Assembly: GCA_016235595.1 (NCBI GenBank)
Contig: JACRJX010000048.1
Location: 297,519-361,518 of the forward strand
Source of the DNA: Verrucomicrobiota bacterium
GTDB taxonomy: Bacteria > Verrucomicrobiota > Verrucomicrobiia > CAIQCK01
DNA: 64,000 nucleotides
Direction: 5' to 3'
Numbering within the stretch: the first letter of the stretch is position 1; each line of letters begins with the position of its first letter. Made by a program: the position numbers and the translations under genes. Below, piece after piece: positions 45,185 through 53,408 of this stretch. The notes beneath the pieces are model-generated. The model was not told the origin of the DNA, searched no databases, and saw only the letters and a program-made list of their open reading frames with translations.

Positions 45185-46186
45185 CTAAATCCACCGTTTC
45201 TTCCTCATCCACCAAACCGTGGCGAGTGTGGAAATCACCATCAGGCCGAGAGCCCAGTAGTAACCGTAGCGGGAATGCAGTTCCGGCATTTGATCCGTGT
45301 AGTTCATCCCATACCACGTGCCGACGATCATGACGGGCGTGGTGATTACGGTGATGATGGTGAGAAACTTCACCACTTCGCCGGTCTGGTTGGAGGAGAT
45401 GTTCAAGTAGACCTGTAGGATGCCCGTCAAGGCGTCGGCGTAGTTTTGTGCCAACTCGGAGATGTGGAACAGAGCGTCATAGACATTGCGGTAGTAAGGC
45501 ACAATGTGGCCGCGGATCAGCTTGAACTCCCCGTGCGCAAACCGTGCCAGCACTCCCATCTGCGGACCGATGATCTGCCGCAGGTGCAGGACTTCCTTCT
45601 TGGTTTGGACGATCTTGTTGAGGACCTCCTTGCCGTGATGCTGCAACACCTGGTTCTCCAGGCCCGCAATCTCCATCGAAAGCTCGTCGAGCGCCGGCTT
45701 GTAGTTGTCCACCAGCGCGTCGAGCAAGGCATACGCCACGCGATCCGGCGCGCGGGCGATGTGCACGTTGCTCTTTACGGCCACTTCCGCCACGGTTTCG
45801 ACATTCTTCAGCGGCACGGTGTGGTAGGTGACCAGAAAATTCTTGCCGAGGAAGAAGTTCATCTCGCTCGTCGCAAACACGCCATCTTTGCGGCTGTAGT
45901 CCACCGCGTGGATGACCATGAACAGATACGGTGTGAACAGGTCGCCTTCCTTGGGTTGATACTCTTCGACCTTGGGGAGAGGACTTTCCGCTACGCAGTC
46001 TTCGATTGAGAGGGGATGGAAATGAAACACGTCTTCGAGAAAGAACTTGGTTTCCCCTGGCGTTGGATTCTCAAGGTCCAGCCAGAAAAACAGGTTGGTG
46101 TCTGTCAGCAACGACGGGATCAGGAATGGCTCCAAATCCTTGCTGTGCAGCCGGCCCTGCGTTGTAAAAGCAAATGAGCGAATCAT
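45185..46186 (-). CDS. corA: CorA-family magnesium/cobalt transporter
   Basis: This 333-aa protein has the CorA layout: a large N-terminal cytoplasmic funnel, a long stalk helix region (YKPALDELSMEIAGLENQVL, TKKEVLHLRQIIGPQMG) and two C-terminal membrane helices. The selectivity loop, GMN in the family, reads WYGMNYTDQMPEL after the first membrane helix (FLTIITVITTPVMIVGT), and the second helix is YYWALGLMVISTLATVWWM. The start ATG at 46186 follows AAGGGTCAC. It is expected to mediate Mg2+ (or Co2+/Ni2+) uptake. Confidence 0.93.
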   Translation of the reverse strand: MIRSFAFTTQGRLHSKDLEPFLIPSLLTDTNLFFWLDLENPTPGETKFFLEDVFHFHPLSIEDCVAESPLPKVEEYQPKEGDLFTPYLFMVIHAVDYSRKDGVFATSEMNFFLGKNFLVTYHTVPLKNVETVAEVAVKSNVHIARAPDRVAYALLDALVDNYKPALDELSMEIAGLENQVLQHHGKEVLNKIVQTKKEVLHLRQIIGPQMGVLARFAHGEFKLIRGHIVPYYRNVYDALFHISELAQNYADALTGILQVYLNISSNQTGEVVKFLTIITVITTPVMIVGTWYGMNYTDQMPELHSRYGYYWALGLMVISTLATVWWMRKKRWI

Positions 46187-46387
46187 GTGACCCTTGCGGC
46201 GACGGTGGAACTTTAGTCACCGACCACGTCAAAGAAAAGCCGAAACCTTCTTTACCGGTAACGAATCAATCTTATCAAGCTGCTGTCCAGATGGGGGCTT
46301 CCAAGTTCGTCTGCTCGTGTGTTGGGGTGGGTTGGCCGGGTTTGGATGATCACACCGCATGAAACAGCTGCCAGTGTCGCGGCAGAT

Positions 46388-46855
46388 TCATTTCTCTGTC
46401 GGCCAACCGTGTTGGCTCCATTCGTCCCAGCCGTGATAGAAGATTTTAAGGCTACGGTAACCCAACTGGGTCAGCAGGTCGGCGACTTGGCGGCTTAGCT
46501 CGCAACGCCTGCTGTCGCAATAGATCACGATCTCAGTTTCCCGTGGCAGCATCGGCGCGAACTCTGCGAAACGCTTCGTGAATTCCTCCGCCGGCAGATT
46601 CAGCGCTCCTGCGATGTGACCGCCGCCGAATAGTTTCGCCCGGCGCACATCCAGGAAGATCGTCTGCCCCGCGTCAAACCGCGCACGCGTTTCCTCGGCG
46701 GTGAGATAGCGCTCGTCGAGTTCGCGCAGCGTCAGCGGCCGCGTGATGGCGATGCCGCGCGGCGATAGCGCGTTGAACGCCAAGCCAAGCGCGCCCGCCG
46801 CCACGAGGATCGCCGCCGCTTCCACTGTCAGCCGTCGTGCGATACCGGGCTTCAT
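46388..46855 (-). CDS. Membrane-anchored rhodanese-like protein
   Basis: This 155-aa protein has an N-terminal membrane anchor (LTVEAAAILVAAGALGLAFN) and a rhodanese domain: LTAEETRARFDAGQTIFLDV, GHIAGALNLPAEEFTKRF, and the active-site loop IVIYCDSRRCELSRQVAD, in which Cys is followed by DSRRCE, with a second Cys in the loop. Rhodaneses of this layout often sit next to DUF1573 proteins in this group. It overlaps the DUF1573 gene by four bases. It probably moves sulfane sulfur or a thiol at the membrane. Confidence 0.85.
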   Translation of the reverse strand: MKPGIARRLTVEAAAILVAAGALGLAFNALSPRGIAITRPLTLRELDERYLTAEETRARFDAGQTIFLDVRRAKLFGGGHIAGALNLPAEEFTKRFAEFAPMLPRETEIVIYCDSRRCELSRQVADLLTQLGYRSLKIFYHGWDEWSQHGWPTEK

Positions 46856-47901
46856 CTGGCGCCGGCCTTTCCTTCCTTGCGCACGATGCCGCTGAGCGAC
46901 ACCTCCAACGGCGCTTCGGAGTCGGTGGTAAAGATATGTAACGTGCGCCGCATCCAGCCGGGCGGTGGCGCTTGCCGCGTCGTCAACTCGATGGTGAACT
47001 CGCGTCCCGGCGCGTTCGTCGTTACCGTTGCCTTCAGCAGGGGGTCGCCCGGGTTCACAGACCTGATTTCCACCGGTTTCGACCCGACGTTTTGCACCAT
47101 CAGCGTTTTCGGCGGAAACAGGTCGCCCGGCCCGACCAGACCCAGGAATACCGCCGTCGGCACCACGCGCACCGGACCGATCACGGTGCCGATCACAAGC
47201 AACAACGGCTTGCCGGCGATCTTGCGGTCCGTAGTCACCTCCATGTTGCCGACGAACGGTCCCGTGCGGCCTTGCGGCGCCAGCGTGACTTTGAGCCGGT
47301 ACGCTGAGCCGTCGCGGCCGAGTGGCGCGGTCGTGGCGGTCAGGTTGGTCAGCGAGCTGGCGACGCTCTTGATCGTGAACGGCCGGCCTTTCGCGTCGCT
47401 CATTGTCACCTCGCGCGCCATAGCTTGGCCACGTTCGACTTGTCCGAGATCGAGGACGGCGGGCGTGAAGATGAAGACCGGCTGCACGTCGGCGCGGAGT
47501 TCGAGCGTCGCCATCGGCCGGGTCGGATCACTGGAGTGCACGGTCATCGTCTTGTGGACGGAACCGTTCAAGTTGCCGCTGTAGAACGTGACCAGTAGCC
47601 GCGCGGAACCGCCGGGCGGGATTGCGCTGGAGTCCAGTTCTGTCGCCGCACAGCTACAGCCCGGAAAGACCTGCAGGATGCGCAACACGCCGGCGCCGGT
47701 GTTGCGGACGGTAAAGACATGCGTTGCCTCCGTCTGCTGGTCCATCAGGCCGAAGTTGAACCCCGGCTCGTCGAACGCGATGCGCCCCGCCGGAGCTGGC
47801 GATGGATCGGCGGCCCATGCAACCTGCGCTGCAAACAGCAGCCATGCGCCGATCAGGAACGCGTGCAGGAAGCGATGCGCTGTGGGTGGCGTTTGGTTCA
47901 T
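46852..47901 (-). CDS. DUF1573 domain protein, secreted
   Basis: This 349-aa protein has a signal peptide (LHAFLIGAWLLFAAQVAWAA) and a repeated beta-sandwich of the DUF1573 kind (EATHVFTVRNTGAGVLRILQ, FPGCSCAATELDSSAIPPGG with the CSC pair), followed by two similar Ig-like domains (AREVTMSDAKGRPFTIKSVA, FPPKTLMVQNVGSKPVEIRS). The start is uncertain: I used ATG at 47901; ATG at 47925 is possible, and the frame continues up to 48099, where an ATG overlaps the stop of the ATPase gene. It overlaps the rhodanese gene by four bases, so they are one operon. DUF1573 proteins are exported and of unknown function. Confidence 0.8.
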   Translation of the reverse strand: MNQTPPTAHRFLHAFLIGAWLLFAAQVAWAADPSPAPAGRIAFDEPGFNFGLMDQQTEATHVFTVRNTGAGVLRILQVFPGCSCAATELDSSAIPPGGSARLLVTFYSGNLNGSVHKTMTVHSSDPTRPMATLELRADVQPVFIFTPAVLDLGQVERGQAMAREVTMSDAKGRPFTIKSVASSLTNLTATTAPLGRDGSAYRLKVTLAPQGRTGPFVGNMEVTTDRKIAGKPLLLVIGTVIGPVRVVPTAVFLGLVGPGDLFPPKTLMVQNVGSKPVEIRSVNPGDPLLKATVTTNAPGREFTIELTTRQAPPPGWMRRTLHIFTTDSEAPLEVSLSGIVRKEGKAGAR

Positions 47902-48095
47902 CGTCGTCAAGAACACGATGGGCATCTTACGACGGTTAGCCCGCGACGACAATCGCAACGGCAAGCGGTATCCTCTGGAGCGACTACAGTATCCCCGCTT
48001 GCTGCCTTGTCCTCGACTGGCGCGCTCGGCTTCGGCTCCGTTCTCATCCACCTTGACCGCCTCGATGCGAAGTGAGGTCAAGACTGGATTGATCA

Positions 48096-51000
48096 TCATG
48101 TCTTAAACCTCGCGTTCCCACGCCTCAGAGAACTCTTTCCAGTCGACATGCCCTCGACGATCCCAAATTCAGAAATGGTTTGGAATGCAGAACCGACCGG
48201 TGTGGGATTTTGCTGTTCTGACGATGCTGCCGGCTCTGTTTTCAGTAGCTCATTATAGCGTTGCAAATATCGTTTTTCGGTTTCTTTAACGATTCTTTCG
48301 AGTGTTTGTCTCAGAGTTGGCCAAGACTTCGAATCACGTTGCCATAACCAGTTGGAAAAACGTGGTTTCAAAGCCGTTCGAGCCGCGCAGACCATCATTC
48401 CCATGAGCATTGGAGAAACATGGCTGTAATACTGTATGAGGGGGCGATAGAAGGGGCACCGGCTCTTCAACACTCTTCGGGGACATCCGGAGCCATCGCC
48501 TTTGGTTCTCTTCAACGCCACGGCCAGTTCAGCAAGTTGCTCTCGGTAGGGCAAGAACGGACGGATTTCCAATGGCCCGGACTTTACGGGTTTGTAAAGC
48601 TTGGCTCGTACAGGCAATCCAATTCCGCGGTTGACTTTGTAGAGTTCTTCCTCGGGAGTTGTCAGGTGTTTGATCAGGCGCACGCCTGCGGGAATGGCCG
48701 AACTGCCACGGAGGATGCCCAGATACCATGCTCCCGAAACCGGCGTCGGCTCTTGAGCCGCGCCGTCAGGGAGAGGTTTCACCCATAGTCCGGGCTCACG
48801 CAATCCGATAACGCCCCAACTGCTGAACCACTGGCGTGAGAACAGACATGGCCGCTCGGAACGAGAGGGACGAAACCACGCGTCTGCCAAGCGGTGGATG
48901 TCCCACGGAGCAAGCAGGTGGAGCAGCAACGCCAAAGCCTCACCCCAAGTGGATCCCTTAATCTCTTGAATGCGCTTCACACCGAAGGTGGTGTTCGATT
49001 TTCCAGAGTGTATTGTCTCCCAACGCAGCCGACCTTCGTCATCTACTGGAAACTGTTCCTTTGGCAACACGCTGAGTAGCAACTCCAGAAAGAAACACAC
49101 ACACGATTCCCTGTTCTCCATTGAAAAGGTGAAAACTCCCCAATCAGGCAGCGGGATCGGGATCTGCACTGAATCAGGACGGCTATCCTGCCGTTCCTCC
49201 CAAGACCGGTAACAAGACAGGGCATCTGCTTTTTGATAGTCCTTCAATTGGAGGTTTCGCAAAAACGTCTTTTGCAGCTCAACCAGATGTTCCCACTGGA
49301 TCTTCCCATATTCCCAGTCGAGCAAATCCGGCGTCGGTTTACTGCTATTCGGGAACACGGTTTTTGCCCAGTCTTGTATCCATTCCAAGTCTCTCACCCG
49401 ACGCTTGCTGGGTGGGACCTGCGTCCTGCCAAGAGGAAATCGCCACACATTCGGGTTATAAGCCAGGATGCCAAAATTGTTTCGAATCGGCACCGCAAGA
49501 TTCGGGGCGGCAGATTCATGTGTCCCACTCTGTTTCCAGCTCGGTTTCCAGTTGGGGCATCGGCTTGGCAGCAAATACAGCGCCAAGTCTTGAGCAGTGG
49601 TGATATAGGAGGCGTGTTCCCAACCTTTGCCAAGGAGTTCTGGGTCCATATCCGCCAACCTGTCATTGTGAATGAGTTCCTCAAGCCATATTTCGTCCAT
49701 TGAAATCACATGGCAGTCACCCAAGGCACGCATATCTTGGGTAGCCAGACTTTGCTGCAAAGCTACATAGGCTTCCGGGTGACAGGTGTGCATCCTGATG
49801 TTCTGGCCGAATGTTTGCCTCAACACTCCTCTTTGCGTTTCGAGGTATTCATGCAGAGGCGAATCCTTCGTGTCCGCATACAGGGACAGAGCAACTTCGA
49901 CAGGCTCAGGCTTGCCTGTGAGCACGCCTTTAAAGAAGGCGAGCCTGTCTTCTGCATGGATGCGATCTTTCCTTTGTTCGAGTTCCCATAATTGAGGCGG
50001 TTCATGACAGCCAGCCAATTTCAGGACTGAGAATATCTTTCGAGGTTGCGACTGGAGTTCGACGTGACGCAGCACAAAGACGTGGTCTGCCAATCCGGCC
50101 GCGAAAGATTCATTCAATGGATTTCGCCCCTCGCCGACCTCAACCATGTCCACGACCAGTGCGGCCACTTCCTTATGGCGAAAGAGTTCAAAGAGCGCGG
50201 TCAGAAAATGGCGCTCATTGCGGACCAGGGGGAATTTCGCCGCGAGAGGGAAAATATTGTCGAAAACCACGCGCTTTGTCTGTGGTTGTTTGTCAATCCA
50301 TCGTTCGATATCTATGAGCAACTTGCCCTCGCTGATGTGCCTCGGTAGCAGTTCTTGGATCTCCAGTTGGAACTTGGCCTCCATACATGTTTTTAGTACG
50401 GAGTATTGCTCGATCATCGCTTGAAGATTCCGCTCACGGTGCAGTGTCGAAATGTAGAGTGTAGGACCTTGGTCTTGGAGTGCGAAGTGCAACGCAATTT
50501 GGGAAGCGAGCGAGTCAAGGTCCGAAACAAGCACGCTGACCGTTCCGGAATCCAAATACACCTTGTTTCTTGAGGACACGGCATTGTCTACTTCCACGAT
50601 GCCGAGACCATACGAATTGCTTTTAGAGGGCTGTTCCGAACGCGGACATCGTGTCGCCCCTTCTTCCATGTCCCTTCCTGCAAAGTGATACAACTGGGTT
50701 GCCAGTGAACGGTAAATAACAATGCCGGTATTTCCCCCGTCCTTATGTTTCGCATCACGAATCGAGAAATGATGGCGGCCACGACGGTAACTCTGATTCT
50801 TGGCTTTTACGATCTCGAAGCTGCGCTCACGGTAGCCGGTGCCGAGTACTGTCATTCCTAGACGAATGACGATATCGGCGGCATAAGCTTCATCGGTGGT
50901 GGCTGTGTGCGTATCCTCGAGGGATGCGTCTTGTGCGTGTCGTTCCTCAAACACGAACCAAGTGTTCAATCGATGGCGTGCGCAATATTCACGGAGGCGT

Positions 51001-51614
51001 TTGTAAAACGTGCGCCCAGCGGCTTTGCCGGACACCCCCAGTATTCCTGCGTAGGCATCCTCGCTGATAGTCTCAGCGTTATCCACGCACACCAGCAACT
51101 GCTGCTTCGGGTCATCATCTCTGGTATTTTCCGAAGGGTTCTTCCAGCAGAACCTTTCGTTGAGAATTCGAAAAAGGTAGGCCAGTTTCTCGCGTTGCTG
51201 TTTGGGATCAAGGGGCATCTGAACAATTGCCAAACTGGAGGATTCCTTGTCCTCAATCCTCCATCCTTGAGGCAGACGTTCTTCCGGAATTATTTCGAAT
51301 GCCTCTCCATTTCCGCTCTTCTGCACAAAACCAAATTGGTTCCGAATCTTCTCCTCGATGAGCTTTGGGTGCTCATGGGTCACGTAAACAGCGTGCCGCG
51401 ATTTTCTGGAGTGGTCGCCTGCGGCGAATCCACTGGAAAGCTGAAGTGTCAAAATGGATTTGCCACTGCCGGCTGCCCCGAAGATCACGCCAAACAAACC
51501 GGTCCCAGGATAATAGACGATTCCTTTTCTGTCGTTGTCTTCAGGAATCAGCAATTCATCCAGCGTAGGGTTCCCCGTGGGAATGTAGCCAAACAACGTT
51601 TGTGTTGAGTTCAT
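48096..51614 (-). CDS. Large KaiC/RadA-like ATPase, probable SIR2-partner
   Basis: This 1172-aa cytoplasmic protein starts with TLFGYIPTGNPTLDELLIPE, the opening of KaiC/RadA family proteins. Walker A is GAAGSGKS at residues 46-53 and Walker B is LLVCVDN with Asp178. A second RecA-like region (about 350-560) appears degenerate: no GK(S/T) at the expected place (SGTVSVLVSDLDSLASQIAL), but a Walker-B-like RVVFDN with Asp452. About 600 C-terminal residues show no recognisable motif; they include a hydrophobic stretch (CFFLELLLSVL) and basic, helical parts. No membrane anchor is evident. Translation is coupled to the SIR2-like gene by a four-base overlap; the ATG has only a weak site of its own. 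It is presumably a sensor or regulatory subunit of the pair. Function unproven. Confidence 0.78.
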   Translation of the reverse strand: MNSTQTLFGYIPTGNPTLDELLIPEDNDRKGIVYYPGTGLFGVIFGAAGSGKSILTLQLSSGFAAGDHSRKSRHAVYVTHEHPKLIEEKIRNQFGFVQKSGNGEAFEIIPEERLPQGWRIEDKESSSLAIVQMPLDPKQQREKLAYLFRILNERFCWKNPSENTRDDDPKQQLLVCVDNAETISEDAYAGILGVSGKAAGRTFYKRLREYCARHRLNTWFVFEERHAQDASLEDTHTATTDEAYAADIVIRLGMTVLGTGYRERSFEIVKAKNQSYRRGRHHFSIRDAKHKDGGNTGIVIYRSLATQLYHFAGRDMEEGATRCPRSEQPSKSNSYGLGIVEVDNAVSSRNKVYLDSGTVSVLVSDLDSLASQIALHFALQDQGPTLYISTLHRERNLQAMIEQYSVLKTCMEAKFQLEIQELLPRHISEGKLLIDIERWIDKQPQTKRVVFDNIFPLAAKFPLVRNERHFLTALFELFRHKEVAALVVDMVEVGEGRNPLNESFAAGLADHVFVLRHVELQSQPRKIFSVLKLAGCHEPPQLWELEQRKDRIHAEDRLAFFKGVLTGKPEPVEVALSLYADTKDSPLHEYLETQRGVLRQTFGQNIRMHTCHPEAYVALQQSLATQDMRALGDCHVISMDEIWLEELIHNDRLADMDPELLGKGWEHASYITTAQDLALYLLPSRCPNWKPSWKQSGTHESAAPNLAVPIRNNFGILAYNPNVWRFPLGRTQVPPSKRRVRDLEWIQDWAKTVFPNSSKPTPDLLDWEYGKIQWEHLVELQKTFLRNLQLKDYQKADALSCYRSWEERQDSRPDSVQIPIPLPDWGVFTFSMENRESCVCFFLELLLSVLPKEQFPVDDEGRLRWETIHSGKSNTTFGVKRIQEIKGSTWGEALALLLHLLAPWDIHRLADAWFRPSRSERPCLFSRQWFSSWGVIGLREPGLWVKPLPDGAAQEPTPVSGAWYLGILRGSSAIPAGVRLIKHLTTPEEELYKVNRGIGLPVRAKLYKPVKSGPLEIRPFLPYREQLAELAVALKRTKGDGSGCPRRVLKSRCPFYRPLIQYYSHVSPMLMGMMVCAARTALKPRFSNWLWQRDSKSWPTLRQTLERIVKETEKRYLQRYNELLKTEPAASSEQQNPTPVGSAFQTISEFGIVEGMSTGKSSLRRGNARFKT

Positions 51615-52933
51615 GATTCGAGAACGTGGGTTTCACGACGCGCGCGCACGTAATCTTCTAACCCGCCGGAATAGATCTTCAATTTCGCCTCTGCGCCGGG
51701 ACGGCCCAACATCGCTTCAAGGTGACGACGGGCTTCTTCCTCTCCCCATATGTTGCAAATTTCAATCGCCGGAAACTCCGGCGTGTTTAGAGCGCCCGCA
51801 AGCAAGTAACGAAAGTAGCGGTCTGTCGGCGGCATGGAGTAACCGATGAACACCAGCCGGGATGCACGACGCAAATGGGCAAGCGCTTCATGCAAGAGAG
51901 CGCTGAAGACGGTATTCTCAAACGGACCACGCTGCCATGTTGGAAGAATCAGTGGAGGAAGGGTGGGTGGCGTTGTGTCATTCGATAACACGGTGACCTT
52001 GTTGTCGGTCTTATTTGACTTCTGCCAGTTCGCTGATCCGTGCATCTTGATGAGTGGCAACAACACAGCATCGGTGGTTGATGGGTTGCTTGAACACAGC
52101 CAAGGTGGTGTGGGGGAGCCAGGTTCAACCACATCCTGGCCATAGAACAGTTTCAACTTGTCGCCAAAACGCGCAGCTTTGTTCTCGATGACACAGTCAT
52201 AGTTGAGACTGATGATCGCTGGAGTCGCATAGTCTGGTCTGAATTCCTTGAGGCCTTGCGGCGCACAAATCTCGTCTGCCTCAGTGATCACCTGCGAAAG
52301 AAAAGCCTCATAGGCGCAGACATTCAGTTGTTCTTGCCCCACCGGTTTGCCGGCCGTGTTGGTGGACTGTGTATTGGGTCTGGCCCACGATCTGAAGTGC
52401 ACATGTGGCACGGCCAGGACGTATTCTTCGTTCCCGACCCCATGTTTCAGTTTTTCCAGTCGGGCAAGGTGTCGCCTCAAACCGAAGTGACACACGTAAG
52501 CCACGAACTGTTGCAGTATCGCGCGAGGTGTTTCTGCGGGCTCCGTTGGCTCTGCTGCTTCATGCTGTTCGAGTCTGAGAAGGTCCACAGCACAGAACAA
52601 ATCCTCCATGTTCGGTTGGCTTAGTCCAAGAGAAGCGAGTGTTGGCTTATACCGTTGCAGGATATCAAGCACGTCTGAAACGAGTTTCTCGAGCCTATTG
52701 CGATCCTCTTGACCAAGTGGTTTTTCGTGTTCAGGAAACGGCGGCTTGCCCTGGTTGCGGAAAGAATCCTGTTGTCGTTCCCACGCAAATTCCTTGAGCA
52801 GGCGCAAGCCCTCTGGGATGAATTCCGACATTACAGGGAGGCCAATCGGATAAGAGAAGCCAGATCCAAGGATATAAACCGTCTTCCCTGGGATTCTGCA
52901 CACGCGCGATGCTGCTTCCGGGTTGGTTCCCAT
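51611..52933 (-). CDS. SIR2-like domain protein (putative NADase effector)
   Basis: This 440-aa cytoplasmic protein has the SIR2-like Rossmann pattern: the NAD loop TVYILGSGFSYPIGLP (GSGFS at 23-27), ISLNYDCVIEN with Asn244 and Asp246, PLIKMHGSANW with His298 as the likely catalytic His, and the C-terminal SRLVFIGYSMPPTDRYFRYL. These are the SIR2_2/SIR2-like motifs found in NAD-cleaving defence effectors such as ThsA- and DSR-type proteins; protein-deacylase zinc cysteines are absent. The start at 52933 was chosen because AAAAGGA lies six bases before this ATG; an upstream ATG at 52999 has no such site. It is the first gene of the pair and overlaps the ATPase gene by four bases. NAD depletion on activation is inferred, not shown. 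Confidence 0.82.
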   Translation of the reverse strand: MGTNPEAASRVCRIPGKTVYILGSGFSYPIGLPVMSEFIPEGLRLLKEFAWERQQDSFRNQGKPPFPEHEKPLGQEDRNRLEKLVSDVLDILQRYKPTLASLGLSQPNMEDLFCAVDLLRLEQHEAAEPTEPAETPRAILQQFVAYVCHFGLRRHLARLEKLKHGVGNEEYVLAVPHVHFRSWARPNTQSTNTAGKPVGQEQLNVCAYEAFLSQVITEADEICAPQGLKEFRPDYATPAIISLNYDCVIENKAARFGDKLKLFYGQDVVEPGSPTPPWLCSSNPSTTDAVLLPLIKMHGSANWQKSNKTDNKVTVLSNDTTPPTLPPLILPTWQRGPFENTVFSALLHEALAHLRRASRLVFIGYSMPPTDRYFRYLLAGALNTPEFPAIEICNIWGEEEARRHLEAMLGRPGAEAKLKIYSGGLEDYVRARRETHVLES

Positions 52934-53408
52934 GGTTTCCTTTTTCTCGGGTATTGGGCCGGCCTTGGAGTCAATCGTTGGTTTCTGACAGCGCGTCATC
53001 GCGCTTACGTCAACTCGACGCTGCGAGCGTGGAACTCCCGAACCGCTTCGAGGATATGGTCCATGGTTCTGCGGTTGGCCAATGGCAGGCTTTGGGAGGA
53101 TTGAGGGGAGGCGTTGCCGGGCAAAAACCTCGTTTACGCCAGCGACTACAACTGCGTTGCGACATCGGTACTACCATGATGATGCCCTCCGTTGCTTGGC
53201 TGACAGTGTAACCTCTGCTGCGCGCGATACAACAGCAAAGTAATGAAGCGTTGCGCGACGACACTGGGCAAAGAATGCTCGCAACTCGGTTGGCCAACGA
53301 GTGTTTGTTCTCTTGCCAGACATTACGAGTACCGGCTGGCGGGTCGGGTTTGAAAATTGACCAATGGCCCGCTTGCGCCTTAGAGTATGCGCCCGTAGCC
53401 CGAAGAAT
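52934..53408. other. Divergent intergenic region with palindrome
   Basis: These 475 bases separate the SIR2-like gene (minus strand) from the kinase gene (plus strand) and must hold both promoters. The most striking element is the palindrome GTTGGCCAAC at 53289-53298, extended with a bulge to ACTCG...GAGT (53284-53302), a possible operator. No convincing promoter hexamers, small genes or tRNA were recognised; the short open frames present have no ribosome site. Confidence 0.4.

Larger units (their letters stand above)
48096..52933 (-). other. Candidate SIR2-KaiC-like defence operon
   Basis: Two adjacent minus-strand genes overlapping by four bases: first a SIR2-like protein (51611-52933), then a large KaiC/RadA-like ATPase (48096-51614). 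GC content is lower than the flanks (43%, 48% and 60% in three 60-base lines counted by hand, against 68% in a line of the kinase gene). No integrase, tRNA or terminal repeat was seen. The pairing of a predicted NADase-like domain with a large NTPase fits the design of several anti-phage systems; defence function is inferred. Confidence 0.6.

Noticed and set aside
48100..53408. CRISPR array, integrase, tRNA or terminal repeats in or around the atypical block
   Set aside because: Searched by eye for regularly spaced repeats, integrase motifs and tRNA-like T-loop sequences; none were found, so mobility is argued only from composition.
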